Positions 1 through 8,263 of a stretch of DNA of 47,231 nucleotides are shown here, piece by piece. The notes under the pieces are model-generated. The model was not told the origin of the DNA. It saw nothing but the letters and a program-made list of their open reading frames with translations, and did not search any database. The stretch is taken from positions 65,704-112,934 of the forward strand of contig PAYZ01000016.1 of assembly GCA_002716085.1 (NCBI GenBank), given 5' to 3'. This stretch comes from Methanobacteriota archaeon. Its GTDB lineage: Archaea; Thermoplasmatota; Poseidoniia; Poseidoniales; Thalassarchaeaceae. The stretch's first letter is position 1. The number at the start of each line of letters is the position of its first letter. A program made the translations under genes and the position numbers.

Positions 1-1332
1 GAAGAAGTGTTTGGAAAGGTCCCAATTGGAACAGCAGAAGATGTTGATTCGGCGGTTTTTGCTGCCAAGAAGGCTTTCCCAGAATGGTCGAACACGACTA
101 TAGAGGAACGTTCAGAGATCCTGAATGATATTTCTTCTGCAATAAAGGACAGAGGGGAAGAGTTGGCTAGACTAATTACCTCCGAAGTAGGAACTCCCAT
201 CGATTACTCCCGGATGGCCATGGTAGGCACTCCTAGGGTTGTAGCTAGGTCATACTCAAAGATCCTACAAGATTTCGAATGGGAAGAAGAGATCAGGAAT
301 TCACTAGTTGTCAAGGAACCAATAGGGGTAGTAGGAATGATCACTCCTTGGAATTTCCCTCTTCACCAAATTATTGGAAAGGTGGCACCTGCAATTGCAG
401 CTGGTTGTACAATGGTGCTGAAGCCTTCCAAAGAAGCCCCACTCAATGCCTTTGTTCTTGCGGATATTCTTCACGAAATAGGACTACCTAGAGGGGTCTT
501 CAACCTAGTTTCTGGCCATGGTTCAGAGATTGGCGAGGCTATTGCTGGGCATCCTGATGTGGACATGATAAGCTTCACTGGATCAACAAAGGCTGGAGTT
601 AGGGTCTCGGAGCTAGCTGCAGCTAGTGTGAAGAGGGTGACTTTGGAACTTGGTGGGAAAAGTGCAAACATAGTTCTAGATGATGCTGATTTCCCTAGGG
701 CTGCTTCGTCGGCTATCCATGCTTGCTTCGGGAACTCAGGGCAAGAGTGTTCTGCGCTTACAAGGCTCCTGATACCAGAAAATTCCAAGGACGAAGTGAT
801 TGAAGTGATCTCCAGAAAAATCGGACGTTACACCGTCGGGGATCCCATGGATAATTCAAACAAGTGTGGCCCTCTCGTTTCAAAGAGGCAGCAGGATAGC
901 GTGTCGGAATTCATTTCTACTGGAAAAAATGAGGGTGCAACTCTAGTAGCCGGAGGAGAAGGGATGCCTGAGGGTCTCGAAAGAGGTTTCTTCGTTAAGC
1001 CCACCGTATTCGCAGACGTTACTCCGGAGATGACTCTTTTCAGAGAGGAGATATTTGGCCCAGTTCTTTCCATTACTACTTATTCTAGTGAAGAAGAGGC
1101 CATTGAATTGGCCAATGATTCAGAGTACGGATTATCTGGCGGAGTTTGGTCAGGAGATTTGGATAGAGCAATGGATGTGGCAAAGAAGTTGCGTACTGGC
1201 CAAGTAAGTATCAATGGGGGGGCCTTCAATGTCACCGCACCATTCGGCGGATACAAACAATCAGGACTTGGTAGGGAAATGGGGATTCACGGATTGGAGG
1301 AGTTCCTTGAGATTAAGTCAATCCAGAGATAG
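1..1332 (+). CDS. NAD(P)-dependent aldehyde dehydrogenase, 5'-truncated by window edge
   Basis: Oxidises an aldehyde to a carboxylic acid with NAD(P)+. The frame is open to base 1, so roughly the first 35-45 residues are outside the window; 443 residues remain of a usual 475-490. The family landmarks are all present: the TPWNFP segment near base 345, the Rossmann signature FTGSTKAG (573-596), the general-base Glu in LELGGKS (codon 646-648) and the catalytic Cys in SGQECSA (codon 748-750), then the late EEIFGPV and PFGGYKQSG motifs. It is therefore probably active. Substrate cannot be told from sequence; succinate-semialdehyde, betaine-aldehyde and generic aldehyde enzymes share these motifs. 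The next gene starts 8 bases later on the same strand, so the two may be co-transcribed. Confidence 0.95.
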   Translation, partial: EEVFGKVPIGTAEDVDSAVFAAKKAFPEWSNTTIEERSEILNDISSAIKDRGEELARLITSEVGTPIDYSRMAMVGTPRVVARSYSKILQDFEWEEEIRNSLVVKEPIGVVGMITPWNFPLHQIIGKVAPAIAAGCTMVLKPSKEAPLNAFVLADILHEIGLPRGVFNLVSGHGSEIGEAIAGHPDVDMISFTGSTKAGVRVSELAAASVKRVTLELGGKSANIVLDDADFPRAASSAIHACFGNSGQECSALTRLLIPENSKDEVIEVISRKIGRYTVGDPMDNSNKCGPLVSKRQQDSVSEFISTGKNEGATLVAGGEGMPEGLERGFFVKPTVFADVTPEMTLFREEIFGPVLSITTYSSEEEAIELANDSEYGLSGGVWSGDLDRAMDVAKKLRTGQVSINGGAFNVTAPFGGYKQSGLGREMGIHGLEEFLEIKSIQR

Positions 1333-1340
1333 GTGCCCTA

Positions 1341-1922
1341 ATGAGTTCCAGACTCCTAATTATATCTGGAACTAGTGGAGTCGGGAAATCCACGATGTCT
1401 GCGAAGCTAGCGTCTTCGCTGGGTTTTTCTAAAACTGCATCTACTGATACTGTGAGGGAAGTTCTTCGTACTCAATTCTCTCCGACTGAAATCCCAGCAT
1501 TACACAGATCTTCTTTCGAATCTGCTGGAGGATCGACGATTGAAGACTGGAAAGAGACTGCCGAAGCTCTTTCAGAAGGGGTGAATGCAGTCATAGCTAG
1601 GGCAAAAGATAAGGGAGTTGACTTGATTATAGAAGGGGTTCATTTCATTCCAAATAAGGCTGTGATTGATTCCTGGATAGAGTCTGGGGGATTTGCAACT
1701 GGAGTAGTCCTATATGTCGCTAGTGAAGAGAGGCATAGAGGGATGATTGCAAATAGAGAAAAGCACAATGGGAAGAAAGTGGATCATTATCTCAAGAATC
1801 TTCCCAGAATCAGGGAGATTCAGGAAGATATGGTCGCAAGCGGGTCTATTTCTGACTGGCTTCTCATTGACCCGACTAGGGAGTTTGATGCTGAAGGATC
1901 GATTGGGAAGAGGCTTAGTTGA
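1341..1922 (+). CDS. P-loop kinase, 2-phosphoglycerate kinase-like
   Basis: A 193-residue P-loop protein. The Walker A motif is GTSGVGKST at residues 9-17, followed by STDTVREVLR, a pattern typical of the archaeal 2-phosphoglycerate kinase group, in which the Asp-Thr/Arg segment follows the first helix. A second strand reads LIIEGVHFIP (about residues 92-101), again as in that group, and RIREIQ near residue 152 could be the lid region. Known members phosphorylate 2-phosphoglycerate to 2,3-bisphosphoglycerate, but this protein lacks the N-terminal ATP-cone-like extension of methanogen enzymes and could be a small-molecule kinase of other specificity. It follows the aldehyde dehydrogenase by 8 bases and ends one base from the convergent enoyl-CoA hydratase gene. 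Confidence 0.7.
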   Translation: MSSRLLIISGTSGVGKSTMSAKLASSLGFSKTASTDTVREVLRTQFSPTEIPALHRSSFESAGGSTIEDWKETAEALSEGVNAVIARAKDKGVDLIIEGVHFIPNKAVIDSWIESGGFATGVVLYVASEERHRGMIANREKHNGKKVDHYLKNLPRIREIQEDMVASGSISDWLLIDPTREFDAEGSIGKRLS

Positions 1923-1923
1923 G

Positions 1924-2769
1924 CTACTTTCCTACCCACTTTGGGTCTGACCTATCGATAAATGCCTGAACACCAATCTCTTTGTCTTCCGTATCGAAAA
2001 GGGCTACGAACTCTGACCTTTCCATCAATATTCCTTCTGAGAAAGGAAGATCGAGGGCCCCCCTCACTGCCCTCTTTGCTACTTTGGTAGTGTATGGGGA
2101 TTTCCTGGAGATCTCCTGTGCTAGATTCATAGTTTCAGACTCAAGATCCTCGGCAGGAACGATTCTATTTACTATTCCCATTTGTAAAGCCAGATCTGCG
2201 GAAACCATCGAGCCTGAGAGAACTACCTCCATAGTATTGCCGTAACCTATCAGGCGACAAAGCCTCTGAGTCCCTCCCCCGCCTGGAATCAGCCCTAGAT
2301 TGATCTCTGGTTGGCCAAAGTTAGATCGGTCTGAAGCAATTCTGATGTCGCAAGAAAGTGCTAACTCAGTTCCCCCCCCTAGGGCAAAACCATCAACCAT
2401 AGCTATCGTTGGTTTGGATAGATTCCAGACTGCTTCCCAGGCGTTGTCCTCAAAAAATGGTCGAACATCGTCAGAGTTTTTACCTGAGAACTCAGATATA
2501 TCTGCTCCAGCCGCAAAGGAAGGTGGCTTTGGCCTCTTTCCCTCCTCGGAATCTGGAGGTGGGGCTCCTCGGATCACAACACAACGAATATTGTCATCAG
2601 ACTCGACTCTGGAGCATTGATCCTTGATGGCAGCATGTGACTGAGAATTTAGTGCATTCAGCTTGCTAGGTCGGTTAAGTGTCCAAATGGAAATCAGCCC
2701 ACCTTTGGGATTGGATCCTTCTACGGAAACGTCTTCGACTATCAATACCTGTTCTGACATATTTCGCAT
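1924..2769 (-). CDS. Enoyl-CoA hydratase/isomerase (crotonase family)
   Basis: Crotonase-fold enzyme of 281 residues, expected to hydrate trans-2-enoyl-CoA in fatty-acid or amino-acid breakdown. Visible landmarks are the oxyanion-hole segments FAAGADISEF and DGFALGGGTELALSCD, the PEINLGLIPGGGGTQRL block that carries the first catalytic Glu, and TMEVVLSG that carries the second. Both catalytic Glu positions of true hydratases are therefore kept. The loop just before FAAGADI is about ten residues longer than usual and rich in Pro, Lys and Glu (APPPDSEEGKRPKPP), beside the acyl-CoA pocket. A second Met at residue 4 (base 2760) is an alternative start. It is downstream of the bud32-rdgB-membrane protein genes on the same strand, 34 bases away, so it may be the end of that unit. 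Confidence 0.9.
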   Translation of the reverse strand: MRNMSEQVLIVEDVSVEGSNPKGGLISIWTLNRPSKLNALNSQSHAAIKDQCSRVESDDNIRCVVIRGAPPPDSEEGKRPKPPSFAAGADISEFSGKNSDDVRPFFEDNAWEAVWNLSKPTIAMVDGFALGGGTELALSCDIRIASDRSNFGQPEINLGLIPGGGGTQRLCRLIGYGNTMEVVLSGSMVSADLALQMGIVNRIVPAEDLESETMNLAQEISRKSPYTTKVAKRAVRGALDLPFSEGILMERSEFVALFDTEDKEIGVQAFIDRSDPKWVGK

Positions 2770-2803
2770 CGAGTAGGGGGTGTGGCTTCAACGTATCATA
2801 GAG

Positions 2804-3727
2804 TTAGTCATCATTACTCGGAGGATGGGGGAGTTCTGGCAAGGGAGGGGGAGTTTCCATCCCAGAAGGCAATGGTGGAGGGGGCATGGGTAATTGTGAA
2901 TCTAATCCAGATTCCTCGTTCCCACTATTTTGAGATTGATCGGGGACATCTAGTGAAACTCTGATCTTGAGGATTCTTTCGTCGTCAATCCTGAAGTATG
3001 AGATTCCCTGAGGGATTGAGGGGTCTGGGTCCTCAGGCTCGTAAGAAACAGCTAAACCATGACCGGGGATCTTTGTTATTGTAGATAGGTCCTCGCCATC
3101 CTCGACATCTGACCACTTGCTCACCTCTTCTGCCTTCCTGTGGGAAAGTCCCAATCTTCTCTCACGATGAAGTCTGTCCCTGAATACTGACCTCCTAGCT
3201 CTCTGTTGCTCTAGATATCTGTCTACCTCGGCCTCGGCTAATAGCTCAGGATCGGACTTTGCTACATGCACCTTCGCCAGACCCTCCACATCCTCGTCTT
3301 GAATTTGGGGCAATGGGGGCCCTTCTTCCATTGAAAAGACGTCTGGGTTTGGAAGTGGTGATGGAATGTCCATTTCTTGTGGGTCTTCTGTAACCCCCCT
3401 ACCTCTGCTCCTCCGGATCTTGGAGTCTCTAATCTCACTTGTGCTCTCTTCGGAAATTATGGGAGGTGGCAGCTCTATGTCGCCAAAGATGGTTTCCTCT
3501 TCTATTACAACCTTTGATTTGCTATTTGAAACGGGGGTCCTCCTTCCAGTGAAAAGAATTAGTGAAATCAGTAAGAGGATTACTACGCTACCTGCAATTT
3601 GTAATAGAAGGCCTTCGGGAACGATAAATACTAGAAATACAGGAATAAATATCAAGGTCAGAGCGATCAGAATTAGTCGGGTTGCCGTGACCATATACCA
3701 AGGGCACGAGGGAGTGCGTCTATTCAC
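2804..3727 (-). CDS. Membrane protein with Pro-rich, charged tail, function unknown
   Basis: I do not recognise the family. The 307-residue product has two adjacent hydrophobic segments near the N-terminus (about residues 13-33 and 36-57), separated by a short turn, then about 240 charged residues predicted to lie on one side of the membrane. The tail has an acidic-proline stretch, a basic Arg-rich helix (about residues 165-200) with EVDRYLEQQRARR, and ends in several PPPLP repeats that resemble polyproline interaction motifs. The GTG start overlaps the rdgB stop as GTGA, showing translational coupling. Met12 (base 3694) is an alternative start directly before the first membrane segment. The context bud32-rdgB upstream gives no clear function. 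Confidence 0.75.
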   Translation of the reverse strand: MNRRTPSCPWYMVTATRLILIALTLIFIPVFLVFIVPEGLLLQIAGSVVILLLISLILFTGRRTPVSNSKSKVVIEEETIFGDIELPPPIISEESTSEIRDSKIRRSRGRGVTEDPQEMDIPSPLPNPDVFSMEEGPPLPQIQDEDVEGLAKVHVAKSDPELLAEAEVDRYLEQQRARRSVFRDRLHRERRLGLSHRKAEEVSKWSDVEDGEDLSTITKIPGHGLAVSYEPEDPDPSIPQGISYFRIDDERILKIRVSLDVPDQSQNSGNEESGLDSQLPMPPPPLPSGMETPPPLPELPHPPSNDD

Positions 3728-4317
3728 TTTGACGGGGGATTGAGGAGTTCTGAAACCTCCTTTAGGGCCCTGCCCCTGTGCGAGATTTGCGATTTCTCCA
3801 CTCTGGACATCTCCCCACAGGTTCTTCCATCTCCTTCGTATGGAATGAAAATCGGGTCATAGCCAAATCCAGACTCACCAATTACTGAATAGGCAATCTT
3901 TCCCCTGCATGAGCCAACGGCTTTGACTATCTTTCCATCAAATGAAATGGCTGCGAGGGCCCTGAACTCTGCCTCTCTGTTTTCTTCTTCTTTCAGGAGG
4001 TTTAGAATTCCTGTGAGCCCAATTGTCCTCTCCACGTATGATGAATATGGGCCTGGGAAATTTCTCAGAGAGTCGATGAATAGTCCAGAGTCCTCAACTA
4101 AAATTGCTGAGTGTTCCAATGGAGTGCCCTCTACCATTGCTCTAGCTTGTTCTATCTTTGAAACAGCAATTTCCTCCATATCCTCTGATTGGGGCTCTAT
4201 GAACTCTGGAGTTGATCCTCCCAATTCCAACTGCAACACACTAAGACCTTTCTTTGAGAATATCTCTGATGCCTCAGATACCTTGTTCATATTTCCTGTT
4301 GCAAAAAGAATTTCCAT
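3724..4317 (-). CDS. rdgB: XTP/dITP diphosphatase (HAM1/RdgB family)
   Basis: House-cleaning pyrophosphatase that removes dITP, ITP and XTP from the nucleotide pool by releasing pyrophosphate. The 197-residue length is normal. The N-terminal substrate motif is FATGNMNKVSEA (residues 5-16); EDSGLFIDSLRNFPGPYS (about 73-90) holds the Mg-binding Glu/Asp; GFGYDPIF (about 150-157) and SQISHRGRAL near the C-terminus complete the base-recognition site. The gene sits between bud32 (7-base gap upstream) and a membrane protein whose start overlaps its stop by four bases. Neighbourhood of this enzyme and the KEOPS kinase Bud32 is familiar in Archaea, which supports both calls. Confidence 0.95.
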   Translation of the reverse strand: MEILFATGNMNKVSEASEIFSKKGLSVLQLELGGSTPEFIEPQSEDMEEIAVSKIEQARAMVEGTPLEHSAILVEDSGLFIDSLRNFPGPYSSYVERTIGLTGILNLLKEEENREAEFRALAAISFDGKIVKAVGSCRGKIAYSVIGESGFGYDPIFIPYEGDGRTCGEMSRVEKSQISHRGRALKEVSELLNPPSK

Positions 4318-4324
4318 GCTTACA

Positions 4325-4987
4325 CTAACCGTGGTATCTGACTCTTTCAGTAATCTTTCGGAATCGCTGGATTACAATTTCTGCCCCTTCCGAGTGCGAG
4401 TTGTTTTGTTCGTAATTGAGATAGCCCTCACATACTTGCTCGATACCATCTATAATTGTAGAATGGCTGGCCCTTAGGCACTCATTCAATACTTGTAAAT
4501 CTAGACCCATGTGTTCTAGTTCTGGAGACTGTCTTGACAATCCGAAATCAATGAGATGTATTCCGTTTTCTGAAACCATAGCGTTGTGAGTAGTCAAATC
4601 ACCGTGTGAAATGCCTGCCTCATGGAGCCTCCTCAAAAGACCGCCTAAATCGAATAGATCTTGGGCACCTGCATCTCCTGATTTTAGTTGGTCGTATAAT
4701 GTTGCACCATCAATCCTAGTCATTAGGATAGAGGCGTTTTTCAAATCTAAATGAATCAGATGTGGCGAAGGAAATCCGATAGAAGAAAGGCGAGAAAGAA
4801 TCCTTGACTCCGCGGACAACCTCTGTCTAGTTAGCCTTCGATCGAGATCTGGATGTCTGTAACTCCTTGGTCTTCTCAATTTGAGGACTGCTTTTTTGCC
4901 CATCCATTTCCCCTCGATGACGGTGGCCTCGGCGCCTTCGTGGATTATTTGGCCCTCATGCCAAATTGATTTTGCACCCCCATCCAT
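4325..4987 (-). CDS. bud32: KEOPS complex kinase/ATPase Bud32
   Basis: Small atypical kinase of the KEOPS complex, which with Kae1 makes the universal t6A modification at position 37 of ANN-decoding tRNAs. The 220-residue product has a glycine-loop equivalent GAEATVIEG (about 18-26), the ATP Lys in AVLKLRRP, the RLxxE-type helix containing RLTRQRLSAESRIL, the catalytic loop SHGDLTTHNAMV and the metal-binding IDFGLS. Short length and the HGDLTTHN loop are diagnostic of Bud32 rather than RIO kinases. It is a free-standing gene and not fused to kae1, which is not in the window. Its start is only 9 bases from the divergent nadA start, so each promoter must lie inside the other gene. Confidence 0.93.
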   Translation of the reverse strand: MDGGAKSIWHEGQIIHEGAEATVIEGKWMGKKAVLKLRRPRSYRHPDLDRRLTRQRLSAESRILSRLSSIGFPSPHLIHLDLKNASILMTRIDGATLYDQLKSGDAGAQDLFDLGGLLRRLHEAGISHGDLTTHNAMVSENGIHLIDFGLSRQSPELEHMGLDLQVLNECLRASHSTIIDGIEQVCEGYLNYEQNNSHSEGAEIVIQRFRKITERVRYHG

Positions 4988-4996
4988 GGAACTCCG

Positions 4997-6130
4997 ATGC
5001 TAGATGACTTGAAAGCGGTTGCACCCAGCCGATTAACTGGTCACATGGTTCTAGATATGCCTGCGGCTCCCTTGCCAAGAGGTTTGGTTGGGACATTCGG
5101 ATATTCGGAGCAAGAGATAGAGAAGGAGGCATTGAGGCTGCAGTACGCCATAAAGCAACCAATGAGATGGAGCATAGAGGTTTGTCGATCATTGGCCCCC
5201 ATGACATTGGAAATAAACAGGCTGAAAAGAGAAAAGGATGTTTTCCTGATTGCTCATTCCTACCAAACGCCCGACATTACCTATGGGGTTGCAGACTCGG
5301 TTGCAGACAGTTATGCCCTTTCAAAAGAGGCTAGGGACGCACCACAGCAGACCATTCTATTTTCTAGTGTAAGATTCATGGCAGAAACTGCGAAGATTGT
5401 GAGTCCGCACAAGACCGTACTGCATCCCTCTCCAGACGCTGGGTGCTCCCTAAGCGATGGGATTTCAGCAAATGATGTTATTTCGCTTAAAAAAGCCAAT
5501 CCAGGAGTACCTGTGGTGTGCTACATCAATACCAGTGCAGCAGTAAAAGCTGAGTGCGATGTATGTGTAACGAGTAGCAACTATCTTTCGATTTGTGAAA
5601 AGCTCGAAGGCGATAGGCTAATCTTTGTCCCTGATCGCTTTATGGGGAGCCATCTGCAGAAAGAGCTTAGTGGAAAAAAAGATGTTCTAGTTTTCGATGG
5701 GGAATGTGAAGTTCATGCCGAGTTCACAGGAAAAAAAATCAGGAAGTGGAAAGAAAACATGTCTGAAAATGGCATTGACCTGGTAGTCCTAAGTCACCCT
5801 GAATGCGACGCTGAAGTTTTGAAAGAAAGCGACTTTGTTGGAAGTAGCGAGGTTCTGAAAAATGAGGCAATTAGACTTGCAGCAAAGGGCAAGAAGGATC
5901 TGATGCTTATTACCGAATGTGGAACTGCTGATAGGGTCCTTGCTGAGACTAATGACCACCTGAATCTTATTGGGTCCTGCGTAATGTGTAGGCACATGAA
6001 AAGGACACAACTTGAGGATATCCTACAGGCCCTAAGAGACCCCACTCAAGAGCAGATTATTGATTTGGATGAGGATATCATAAGAAGGGCATCGAAAAGC
6101 TTGGATGAGATGTTTAGACTTGCCGAGTAA
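4997..6130 (+). CDS. nadA: Quinolinate synthase NadA
   Basis: Iron-sulfur enzyme that condenses iminoaspartate with dihydroxyacetone phosphate to quinolinate in NAD synthesis. All three [4Fe-4S] ligands can be assigned: Cys150 in DAGCSLSD, Cys237 in FDGECEVH, and Cys331 in CRHMK. Other landmarks are HSYQTPDI (87-94), VRFMAETAKI (125-134), VTSSN (191-195) and SHPEC (266-270). At 377 residues it is the long form with about 60 extra N-terminal residues compared with typical archaeal enzymes, more like Bacillus-type NadA. nadB and nadC are not in the window. The start follows the divergent bud32 start by 9 bases; Met17 is an alternative. The last 17 bases overlap the convergent membrane-protein gene. 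Confidence 0.95.
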   Translation: MLDDLKAVAPSRLTGHMVLDMPAAPLPRGLVGTFGYSEQEIEKEALRLQYAIKQPMRWSIEVCRSLAPMTLEINRLKREKDVFLIAHSYQTPDITYGVADSVADSYALSKEARDAPQQTILFSSVRFMAETAKIVSPHKTVLHPSPDAGCSLSDGISANDVISLKKANPGVPVVCYINTSAAVKAECDVCVTSSNYLSICEKLEGDRLIFVPDRFMGSHLQKELSGKKDVLVFDGECEVHAEFTGKKIRKWKENMSENGIDLVVLSHPECDAEVLKESDFVGSSEVLKNEAIRLAAKGKKDLMLITECGTADRVLAETNDHLNLIGSCVMCRHMKRTQLEDILQALRDPTQEQIIDLDEDIIRRASKSLDEMFRLAE

Positions 6131-8210
6131 GAATCTGATCGGCTCCGAAGGACTGTGTCACCCATAGGAAGATTAGGGGTATTGGAACCAATACAGTTGC
6201 CTGTAGGAGAAGCCTATTCCTATCCTCGATCGTGTCCTCAAAAGAATGAACGCCCAACGTCTTTTGTCCTTGTTCATCCTCCTCGATGAATGCTATTCCT
6301 TTCGATAGTGTCTGAGGGAGGGACTGGTCAACATCCTCATCATTTGTCAGTTGATCTGTCTGGCCAGATTCAAGATAGTGGACGTACAAGTCGTTATTTC
6401 TGTCAGAATCGCCTCCGAATGTATTCAAGTCGTCTCTGGTTACTTGAAGGAATGCAACCATTCCGTTCCCTATACTGGGAGAGGATGAGTCCCAACGTGG
6501 GTTTGAAATTATGGACTGATTAAATGACAGAGTGTCCACAAGAATCGTCCTATTGAATTGTCCAACGTCAACAGTCGCAACTAGCCAGTTTGATTCCAAC
6601 TCCAACTCTACTACTGAGGAATTTTCGAATTCAAGAGTGACTCCAGAATTCTCAATTGACCTGTCAGTTCTTTCATCTGATCTGGGTTCGAGAGGAATGG
6701 TAATTACTAGATCTGATTCGACTGAAGTGATGTTAACTAATGGTCCGGAAGTAGATTTCTCTGAGATGGCAATTAATGGGCCAAAGGAGGCGATTACAGA
6801 AGAGTTTGAGTTCAATTCTAGTAACTTCTCGGACTCATCTTGGGTGTCGACGAGAACTAGTTTTCCTTCCAACATTATAGCTAGTTTCCTTTTTCCATTA
6901 GAATCGGAGGCTATGGACAAGTCAGTGATGTTTTCCGATGTTTCTTTTCTAAACAATGGTTCTAGTGTACCTTCCGCATCGTCTTGCTCGAAGTAGTCTG
7001 CTCTATTTTCGCTGAAAACAACGAAGCAGCTTCCCGAAGTGGCAACTCTAGGAGGATCTAGCCATATCTCCCCCCCAATGGTTCTGTTTTCCCCCGAAGA
7101 AACGTTCTCAGCGGTAATGGAAACGCCATCTTCTGAGTCTTCAACCCATACTAGCCACTCTCCAGATCCTGATGCTGAAGTGGGCGATTCTGCTTCTTCG
7201 ATAGAAATCCGCTGATGAGTCACATCCCATAGGATAACTGATCCGGTCATTAACAAAAGTGCTAGGATAATCGCACCTGTCTGATTCTTGCCCGGCTCCT
7301 TCAAGGGTTCTAAGATACTGACTGAAGAATTGAACGTGCGCTTTATTGAGCCTATTGGATCGTCCAGGATTCGAGCCAGCCTCCTCGTGAATAGCCTCTC
7401 GTCTGCGTATCGCCAAATCGGTCCCTGTGTCTTTCCAGTCAGGTTTACAGCCATTATTGCTACAACCATACCGCCAATGATGTCAACGATCCAATGAATT
7501 CCTAAGTATACAATCGAAACAGAAGTAAGAAGAATGAAGACCAGCAAGAATCTTCTGTACCTTTTCCATCTTCCATCTTCGTCCCATCGGTGCATTGAGA
7601 GCCAAATGGCAAATGGCAGACCAATGTGTAGACTAGGCATCCCATTGGTGAATGGGTCTATTCGATTAAACCAATTGTGGATTTCAGGAGTCAGGTCGTA
7701 TGCTATGGTGTCCATTCCTTGGATATAGTTGCCTGTTACCTTTACGTTGAGGAACAAGTAGAATGGGACCGCTAGGACGTAAACCCAAAACATGGACAGA
7801 GAGACCCTGTCTGCCATATGCCTGTCATCGAAGTAAATGGGGTAAACGAAAGATGAGAAAGTTGCAGTCATGAATCCCATGACATAGAAATGGGTCATTG
7901 CCACATCTAGGAAATCGGTTCTCAGACCATCCTGCACCCATAGAACAGTGTCTCCTTCTATTGCGAAAACCAAGAAGGTCATATCAAGTTGGGTATTTGC
8001 CATTAGGACTCGATCTAGACCATCGAGGAGGTCCTTCCATAGGTATACTGAGAAGACCACAATCATGTGTGCCCAGTATCGCCTGAACATGTCGATAAAT
8101 CCGTCAGCGCTTATCTTGGCATATGGGGGCTTGAAAATTGGAATCATTGCAATGCTGATCAGAATCGATCCAGTTACCCAGGTAATGTATATTCCAGTTT
8201 CTCCGACCAT
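6114..8210 (-). CDS. PAP2-superfamily membrane protein with C-terminal beta-rich domain
   Basis: A 698-residue two-part protein. Residues 1-260 hold about six membrane segments and the PAP2/AUR1-like phosphatase site: PSLH (192-195) as motif C2, and YLGIHWIVD with His239 and Asp243 as motif C3. This suggests a lipid phosphatase or phospho-head-group transferase such as inositol-phosphorylceramide-synthase relatives. A further membrane segment (about 311-329) leads to about 330 residues rich in Asn, Ser and Asp with repeated beta-strand patterns such as GEWLVWVEDS and DLYVHYLESG that resemble TolB/WD-like propeller blades. A final hydrophobic segment (about 670-690) re-enters the membrane. The fusion is unusual; the extra domain could bind a glycan or partner protein outside the cell. 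It is downstream of the Mrp gene, 53 bases away. Confidence 0.82.
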   Translation of the reverse strand: MVGETGIYITWVTGSILISIAMIPIFKPPYAKISADGFIDMFRRYWAHMIVVFSVYLWKDLLDGLDRVLMANTQLDMTFLVFAIEGDTVLWVQDGLRTDFLDVAMTHFYVMGFMTATFSSFVYPIYFDDRHMADRVSLSMFWVYVLAVPFYLFLNVKVTGNYIQGMDTIAYDLTPEIHNWFNRIDPFTNGMPSLHIGLPFAIWLSMHRWDEDGRWKRYRRFLLVFILLTSVSIVYLGIHWIVDIIGGMVVAIMAVNLTGKTQGPIWRYADERLFTRRLARILDDPIGSIKRTFNSSVSILEPLKEPGKNQTGAIILALLLMTGSVILWDVTHQRISIEEAESPTSASGSGEWLVWVEDSEDGVSITAENVSSGENRTIGGEIWLDPPRVATSGSCFVVFSENRADYFEQDDAEGTLEPLFRKETSENITDLSIASDSNGKRKLAIMLEGKLVLVDTQDESEKLLELNSNSSVIASFGPLIAISEKSTSGPLVNITSVESDLVITIPLEPRSDERTDRSIENSGVTLEFENSSVVELELESNWLVATVDVGQFNRTILVDTLSFNQSIISNPRWDSSSPSIGNGMVAFLQVTRDDLNTFGGDSDRNNDLYVHYLESGQTDQLTNDEDVDQSLPQTLSKGIAFIEEDEQGQKTLGVHSFEDTIEDRNRLLLQATVLVPIPLIFLWVTQSFGADQILTRQV

Positions 8211-8263
8211 TACGTTCTTCTCGGGAAGCGCCTATATCATCAAGTCGACGCTGTTTCTGATTC

